Shown here one piece after another: positions 59,420 through 64,000 of a DNA stretch of 64,000 nucleotides. The DNA is from Cryobacterium sp. BB307 (GTDB taxonomy: Bacteria > Actinomycetota > Actinomycetes > Actinomycetales > Microbacteriaceae). The position numbers and the translations under genes were made by a program. Numbering within the stretch: the first letter of the stretch is position 1; each line of letters begins with the position of its first letter. Where the stretch lies: contig NZ_JAANZA010000001.1 in assembly GCF_012274275.1 (NCBI RefSeq), positions 1,364,001 to 1,428,000 of the forward strand, in the 5' to 3' direction. The notes under the pieces are model-generated. The model did no database searches, was not told the origin of the DNA, and worked only from the letters and a program-made list of their open reading frames with translations.

Positions 59420-60432
59420 CAATGGAACAGTCAGCGGTAGCGCTCGCGCCGGCCGAGCGCGCGGTGAGCCTGCTCGGCGGCGACCTCACCGAGAAGAGCC
59501 TCAAGCTGCATCTGGATGGCCTCTCCGGTGTTGACGCGGTCGGCTTGGAGGCGCGTGCTGCCGGGCTGTCGACGCGCTCCATCAAGACCACGTCGAAGGC
59601 GTGGGCGCTCGACAAGATCATCAGCCTCATCGACCTGACCACACTCGAGGGTGCCGACACCCCTGGCAAGGTGCAGTCCCTCGTCGCCAAGGCGGTCAAC
59701 CCTGACCCCACCGACCAGACCACCCCCCGGGTCGCGGCCGTGTGCGTCTACGGGGACATGGTCCCGATTGCGATCCAAGCGCTGGGCGCCCACCACGCGG
59801 CGGGTACCGACAAGGGCATCAACGTCGCCGCGGTGGCAACCGCGTTCCCCAGCGGGCGCGCTTCGCTGGCGGTGAAAATCGCCGACACCCGGGATGCCGT
59901 GCAAGCGGGCGCCGACGAGATCGACATGGTCATCGACCGCGGCGCGTTCCTCTCCGGTCGGTTCGGCATCGTCTTCGACCAGATCGTCGCGGTCAAGGAC
60001 GCGTGCCGTCGAGTGGACGGAAGCTACGCACACCTCAAGGTGATCCTCGAGACGGGTGAACTCAACACCTACGACAACGTGCGTCGCGCCTCGTGGCTGT
60101 CGATCCTGGCCGGCGCGGACTTCATCAAGACGTCGACCGGCAAGGTCCAGCCTGCCGCGACGCTGCCCGTGACGCTGCTCATGCTGCAGGTCGTCGGTGA
60201 CTGGTACCGCCTCACCGGCGAGCGGATCGGCGTCAAGCCGGCCGGTGGCATCCGGACGTCGAAGGATGCCATCCGCTACCTCGTGACGGTGGCCGAGACG
60301 GTCGGCGAGGAGTGGCTGCAGCCGCACCTGTTCCGTTTCGGCGCGTCGAGCCTGCTCAACGACGTGCTGCTGCAGCGTCAGAAGACCAAGAGCGGCAACT
60401 ACAGCGGCGCCGACTACGTGACCATCGACTGA
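59416..60432 (+). CDS. deoC: deoxyribose-phosphate aldolase
   Basis: A 338-residue class I aldolase that cleaves 2-deoxyribose 5-phosphate to acetaldehyde and glyceraldehyde 3-phosphate. The Schiff-base Lys is in LAGADFIKTSTGK, and ILETGEL and VKPAGGIRTSKDA are further signatures. It is longer than E. coli DeoC, with about 70 extra N-terminal residues as in other long-form enzymes. ATG 59416 overlaps the regulator stop. An aldehyde dehydrogenase to oxidise acetaldehyde follows 25 bases later. Confidence 0.94.
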   Translation: MTMEQSAVALAPAERAVSLLGGDLTEKSLKLHLDGLSGVDAVGLEARAAGLSTRSIKTTSKAWALDKIISLIDLTTLEGADTPGKVQSLVAKAVNPDPTDQTTPRVAAVCVYGDMVPIAIQALGAHHAAGTDKGINVAAVATAFPSGRASLAVKIADTRDAVQAGADEIDMVIDRGAFLSGRFGIVFDQIVAVKDACRRVDGSYAHLKVILETGELNTYDNVRRASWLSILAGADFIKTSTGKVQPAATLPVTLLMLQVVGDWYRLTGERIGVKPAGGIRTSKDAIRYLVTVAETVGEEWLQPHLFRFGASSLLNDVLLQRQKTKSGNYSGADYVTID

Positions 60433-60457
60433 GCCGAACGCTTACAAGGAGAACCCC

Positions 60458-62050
60458 ATGAACTTCCTCGACTACGCACCGGCTCCCGAGTCGCGTTCGA
60501 TCCTGAACCTGAAGCCCACCTACGGACTGTTCATAGGCGGCGAGTTCGTCGACGGCCACGGCACGCCGTTCACGACCATCTCGCCCGCCGATGAATCGGC
60601 GATCGCCGAGATCGCACACGCCAACGAGCACGACGTCGAGCTCGCGGTCACTGCCGCTCGCCGCGCGTATGACTCGGTGTGGTCGCGCATGTCCGGCGCC
60701 GACCGCGGCAAGTACCTGTTCCGCATCGCGCGTCTCATTCAGGAGCGCTCGCGTGAGCTGGCGGTCGCTGAAAGCCTCGACAACGGCAAGCCGATCAAGG
60801 AAGCGCGTGACGTCGACGTCCCACTGGTCGCGGCGTGGTTCTTCTACTACGCCGGATGGGCGGACAAGCTCGACTACGCCGGGCTGGGCCCGGCGCCCAA
60901 GTCGCTCGGTGTCGCCGCGCAGGTGATCCCGTGGAACTTCCCCCTGCTCATGCTGGCCTGGAAGATCGCGCCTGCACTCGCATCCGGCAACACCGTCGTG
61001 CTGAAGCCGGCCGAGACCACGCCGCTGTCCGCGCTCATCTTCGCGGAGATCCTGCAGCAGGCCGACCTGCCGCCGGGTGTCGTGAACATCATCACCGGAG
61101 CGGGGGAGACCGGGCAGGCGCTGGTCAACCACCCGGATGTCGACAAGGTCGCATTCACCGGGTCGACCGCTGTCGGCCGCGCGATCGCCCGGTCCACCGC
61201 AGGCACCGGCAAGAAACTGACCCTCGAGCTCGGAGGCAAGGCCGCGAACATCGTGTTCGACGACGCGCCGCTGGACCAGGCGATCGAGGGCATCGTCAAC
61301 GGCATCTTCTTCAACCAGGGCCACGTGTGCTGCGCCGGATCGCGGTTGCTCGTGCAGGAGAACATCCACGACGAGGTGCTCGACCGGCTCAAGCAGCGCC
61401 TGTCGACCCTGCGCCTGGGGGATCCGCTGGACAAGAACACCGACATCGGTGCGATCAACTCGCAGGAGCAGCTCGACCGCATCAAGCAGCTGACCGCCGT
61501 CGGCGAGCAGGAGGGCGCCGACCGCTGGACCGCCGATTGCGTCATCCCTGACCGCGGGTTCTGGTTCGCACCGACGATCTTCACCAACGTCGCGACGAGC
61601 CACCGCATCGCGCGGGAGGAGATCTTCGGACCGGTGCTGTCGGTGCTGACCTTCCGCACCCCGGCTGAGGCGATCGCGAAGGCCAACAACACGCCGTACG
61701 GCCTCTCGGCTGGAGTGTGGAGCGAAAAGGGCAGCCGCATCCTCGGCGTCGCCGACAAGCTTCGCGCCGGCGTCGTGTGGGCGAACACGTTCAACCGGTT
61801 CGACCCGTCGAGCCCGTTCGGCGGGTACAAGGAGTCCGGCTACGGGCGCGAGGGTGGCCGTCACGGGCTAGCCGCTTACCTGAACCCGGCTGGCACGCCC
61901 GCCCGGTCGGCCGTGACGGCAGGCAAGCCGTCGCCGGTCACCGTGAAGTCGACTGACACGCCCGTGATCGAGGGCATGAAGCCGAGCTCACCGCGCAAGA
62001 CAACGCGGGCCAAGACCAAGAAGGCCACTACCAAGGGAGCAACCAAGTGA
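60458..62050 (+). CDS. aldehyde dehydrogenase with Lys-rich C-terminal tail
   Basis: A 530-residue NAD(P)-dependent ALDH. IPWNFPLLMLAWKIAPAL, FTGSTAVGRAI, LELGGKAANIVF (catalytic Glu) and FFNQGHVCCAGSRLL (catalytic Cys) are all present, as is PFGGYKESGYGREGG. Beyond the normal end there is a tail of about 40 residues rich in Lys, Thr and Ala (RKTTRAKTKKATTKGATK). AAGGAG precedes ATG 60458. Context implies acetaldehyde oxidation after DeoC. The stop overlaps the next GTG. Confidence 0.9.
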   Translation: MNFLDYAPAPESRSILNLKPTYGLFIGGEFVDGHGTPFTTISPADESAIAEIAHANEHDVELAVTAARRAYDSVWSRMSGADRGKYLFRIARLIQERSRELAVAESLDNGKPIKEARDVDVPLVAAWFFYYAGWADKLDYAGLGPAPKSLGVAAQVIPWNFPLLMLAWKIAPALASGNTVVLKPAETTPLSALIFAEILQQADLPPGVVNIITGAGETGQALVNHPDVDKVAFTGSTAVGRAIARSTAGTGKKLTLELGGKAANIVFDDAPLDQAIEGIVNGIFFNQGHVCCAGSRLLVQENIHDEVLDRLKQRLSTLRLGDPLDKNTDIGAINSQEQLDRIKQLTAVGEQEGADRWTADCVIPDRGFWFAPTIFTNVATSHRIAREEIFGPVLSVLTFRTPAEAIAKANNTPYGLSAGVWSEKGSRILGVADKLRAGVVWANTFNRFDPSSPFGGYKESGYGREGGRHGLAAYLNPAGTPARSAVTAGKPSPVTVKSTDTPVIEGMKPSSPRKTTRAKTKKATTKGATK

Positions 62051-62907
62051 CCCCGACCCGTCTCGCCGTCCCGAAGACCTACAAGCTCTACATCGGCGGC
62101 GCGTTCCCGCGCAGCGAATCCGGCCGCACCTACGAGGTCGCCGCTCGCGACGGCTCGTTCCTGGCGAACGCGGCGAAAGCCAGCCGGAAGGACGCGCGGG
62201 ATGCGGTAGTCGCCGCTCGCAAGGCGCAGTCCGGCTGGGCGGGTGCCACCGGGTACAACCGCGGCCAGGTGCTGTACCGGATCGCCGAGCTGCTGGAGGG
62301 GCGTCGCGCGCAGTTCGTCGACGAGCTCCGCCGCAGCGAGGGGCTGACGGATGCGCAGGCGAACGCGCAAGTGGACTCGGCCATCGACGTGTGGGTCTGG
62401 TACGCAGGCTGGGCCGACAAGTACCTGCAGGTCGCGGGCAACGGGAATCCGGTCGCCGGGCCGTACTTCAACATCTCCACACCGGAGCCGACAGGCGTTG
62501 TCGCGGTCATTGCGCCGCAGGAGTCGTCACTGCTCGGGCTGGTCTCGGTTGTCGCCCCGGCACTAGTCACCGGCAACACGGTTGTCGTGGTGCCGAGCGA
62601 GCAGGCACCGTTGAGCGCCATCAGCCTCGGTGAGGTGCTCGCGACCAGCGACGTTCCGGGCGGTGTCGTGAACGTGCTGACCGGGTCGCCCGCCGAGCTC
62701 GCTCCGTGGCTCGCGGCGCACGCCGACGTCAATGCGCTCGACCTGACCGGCGCGGGTGACCTCGACTGGGTGGACCTGCAGATCACGGCTGCGGACACGC
62801 TGAAGCGCGTTCTCCCGCCCGAGCCGGGTGTGCCTGCGCCATCCGTTGATCGCATCACGTTCTTCACCGAGACAAAGACGGTGTGGCACCCGAAGGGCAT
62901 CATCTAG
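62047..62907 (+). CDS. half-length aldehyde dehydrogenase homologue
   Basis: A 286-residue protein matching only the N-terminal NAD-binding half of ALDH: KLYIGGAFPRSESGRTY, VDSAIDVWVWYAGWADKY and VVAVIAPQESSLLGLVSVVAPALVTGNTVVVVPSEQAPLSA. The region that should carry the catalytic Glu and Cys is missing and is replaced by a short C terminus (WVDLQITAADTLKRVLPP, ITFFTETKTVWHPKG). The reading frame is clean and coupled to the full-length enzyme (GTGA), so it looks like a maintained partner rather than a broken gene. Confidence 0.82.
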   Translation: MTPTRLAVPKTYKLYIGGAFPRSESGRTYEVAARDGSFLANAAKASRKDARDAVVAARKAQSGWAGATGYNRGQVLYRIAELLEGRRAQFVDELRRSEGLTDAQANAQVDSAIDVWVWYAGWADKYLQVAGNGNPVAGPYFNISTPEPTGVVAVIAPQESSLLGLVSVVAPALVTGNTVVVVPSEQAPLSAISLGEVLATSDVPGGVVNVLTGSPAELAPWLAAHADVNALDLTGAGDLDWVDLQITAADTLKRVLPPEPGVPAPSVDRITFFTETKTVWHPKGII

Positions 62908-63144
62908 CTCGCTGGAGTTTCGGATGGCGGCTGGGGAAGGCCAAGGTCACCGGCAACTACAAGCGCGGCAACGAGCGCTGAAAACCTCCGCCTTAACCCG
63001 TTTCAAGGAGATTTGACTGAGTCGACTTGGCTCTATTCGGATTCAACCGGTCTAAGCCCGGATCTCCTTGAGACGGGTTGCGCGCGAGGCGACGTTGCCT
63101 CAAATGAACCGATTTCCCAGCATCGCCCGCGTTAGCATCCCCTG
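62908..63144. other. 237-bp intergenic region with a long imperfect inverted repeat
   Basis: No convincing gene is seen. AACCCGTTTCAAGGAGAT (62995-63012) and ATCTCCTTGAGACGGGTT (63062-63079) form an 18-bp inverted repeat with one mismatch and a 49-base spacer. Before it, a short frame ending at 62981 reads GKAKVTGNYKRGNER, which might be a gene remnant. TAGCAT (63133-63138) is the -10 for the next gene. Confidence 0.6.
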
Positions 63145-64000
63145 ATGGTTGATGCAGCACTCACCGCAAGTCCGCACGCGCAAAACCGCCGGGGGTCAGC
63201 TCGCTGGACCCGACGCGCTCGCCGCTGGATAGCGGGTGCGGTTGCCGGACTGGTGGTCGCTGCCGGCGCGGTGTTCGGGATCGCGGACCCGGCATCCGCG
63301 TACGACGAGCCGGCGATTCTCTCTCACGCGAACCAGAGTCGGGCTGACGCCGGGCTCGGGCCGCTTCGAATGAACTCGTCGATGAACTCTGTCGCCCTCG
63401 CGTGGGCGCAGCAGATGGATGCGGCCAACTCGATGTCGCACAATCCCAGCTACTCGTCGCAGATCCCGGGGGGCTGGAGCAAGGCGGGCGAGAACGTCGC
63501 TCACGGTTACGCGACCGGCGCCGCGGTGCACGCGGGCTGGATGAGTTCGCCCGGTCACAAGGCGAACATCCTCGGCGACTTCACTGACATTGGCATCGCG
63601 CACATCTCCGGAGCCAACGGAACCTGGTCGGTGCAGGTCTTCGCGAAGTATGGGGCCACGGTGCCGCCGCCGGCGCCGCCCGCACCGGCACCTGCGGCAC
63701 CGGCTCCGGCACCGGCAGCGCCGGCACCGGCCCCCGCGCCACCGGCGGCCGATCCGGAGCCCGCGCCCGCTGCCGAGCCGGAGGCGACGCCGACACCAGA
63801 GCCGACCGCGAGCGCAACTCCGCGGGACGACGCCGCCGCCGAGCGAGACAGCACTGCCCGCCAGGCGGGGGACGCTGCGGATGACGACGTCACGACGCTC
63901 GACGACGCTGAGCGAGTCGACGCGTCCTGGCTATGGCCGGGCATGGCGATTGTGTTCCTCGCGGTCGCGGCGATTGCAGCGGTGCTGGTGATTCTGATCC
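63145..64000 (+). CDS. secreted CAP-domain protein with C-terminal TM (3' truncated by window edge)
   Basis: An open frame from ATG 63145 to the window end (285 residues and counting). A long basic signal peptide (RRARRWIAGAVAGLVVAAGAVFGIA) ends with a probable ASA-YD cleavage site after residue 52. A CAP/SCP domain spans about residues 57-165 (ANQSRADAGLGPL, ALAWAQQMDAANSMSHNP, AGENVAHGY, HAGWMSSPGHKANILG). A Pro/Ala linker and acidic segment lead to a TM helix starting near residue 262, probably a wall or membrane anchor. ATG is seven or fewer bases from TAGCAT (63133-63138), leaderless. Confidence 0.85.
   Translation, partial: MVDAALTASPHAQNRRGSARWTRRARRWIAGAVAGLVVAAGAVFGIADPASAYDEPAILSHANQSRADAGLGPLRMNSSMNSVALAWAQQMDAANSMSHNPSYSSQIPGGWSKAGENVAHGYATGAAVHAGWMSSPGHKANILGDFTDIGIAHISGANGTWSVQVFAKYGATVPPPAPPAPAPAAPAPAPAAPAPAPAPPAADPEPAPAAEPEATPTPEPTASATPRDDAAAERDSTARQAGDAADDDVTTLDDAERVDASWLWPGMAIVFLAVAAIAAVLVILI

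Noticed and set aside
62047-62907. Half-length aldehyde dehydrogenase as a pseudogene
   Set aside because: The frame is uninterrupted, coupled to the upstream gene, and has a defined C terminus. I therefore list it as a gene, with its function open.
62995-63079. tRNA gene in the inverted-repeat region
   Set aside because: The arms are far too long for an acceptor stem, and no D, anticodon or T-arm set or CCA end can be fitted.

Overview
This is a high-GC actinobacterial chromosome segment. The gene content, the block ispG-proS-nusA-ylxR-infB-rbfA-truB-ribF, and many short-leader or leaderless starts (a TANNNT box 6-8 bases before ATG/GTG) point to Actinobacteria, most likely a Microbacteriaceae relative; the family-level placement is inference. 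No rRNA, tRNA, CRISPR array, integrase or insertion sequence was seen.

Bases 1-36,931 are an accessory, strongly catabolic region of about 38 genes in short overlapping operons, each next to its own regulator. (a) 1-4385: TetR tail, 3-hydroxybutyrate dehydrogenase, SCOT-type CoA transferase A/B and two alpha/beta hydrolases. (b) 4503-11506: FadR-type GntR regulator, an aconitase-family hydro-lyase, an amino-acid-type ABC binding lipoprotein, an FMN 2-hydroxy-acid dehydrogenase and a GGT-like Ntn hydrolase. (c) 11503-14894, minus strand: RidA-like protein, PCMH flavoenzyme and YtcJ-like amidohydrolase, divergent from an IclR regulator. (d) 15816-17938, minus strand: CaiB-type CoA transferase and HMG-CoA lyase-like protein, divergent from (e) 18145-22030: MDR dehydrogenase, metallo-beta-lactamase-fold hydrolase, VOC protein, class II aldolase and FAH-family protein. 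(f) 22105-24103, minus strand: an MFS exporter and a TauE-type permease, divergent from a second GntR. (g) 25288-35874: FAD amine/amino-acid oxidase, ABC permease, ABC ATPase, a second FMN dehydrogenase, an opine-dehydrogenase-like protein, a second permease, a second binding lipoprotein, an LVIVD beta-propeller protein, a cyclase-family hydrolase and a full-length fumarylacetoacetase. A methyltransferase closes the region.

The genes suggest import of an amino-acid-like or opine-like compound, oxidation at C-N and C-O bonds, acyl or amide hydrolysis, and funnelling of carbon through CoA esters to acetoacetate and acetyl-CoA. The substrate cannot be named from sequence. Several enzymes lack hallmark residues of their families: the aconitase (GSC to GSS), GGT (Arg to Gln), RidA (Arg to Gln), second FMN enzyme (Arg to Ala), opine dehydrogenase (no GxGxxG) and MDR dehydrogenase (no catalytic zinc ligands). 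This suggests unusual chemistry and makes the region the best candidate for an undescribed pathway. A recurring GTATGCAA/TTGCATAC-type site in three intergenic regions may define one GntR regulon.

Bases 37,049-58,360 are mainly housekeeping: ispG, a 2H phosphoesterase, a PrmC-related methyltransferase, a branched-chain-type 2-oxoacid dehydrogenase operon (E1alpha, E1beta, E2) with an Lrp regulator, proS, the nusA-infB-rbfA translation block, mutY, truB, ribF, a CynX-type MFS protein and a ROK kinase. Bases 58,390-62,907 are a deoxyribose catabolic operon (SorC regulator with an 18-bp perfect palindrome, deoC, a full aldehyde dehydrogenase with a Lys-rich tail, and a half-length aldehyde dehydrogenase). 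The window ends inside a secreted CAP-domain protein.
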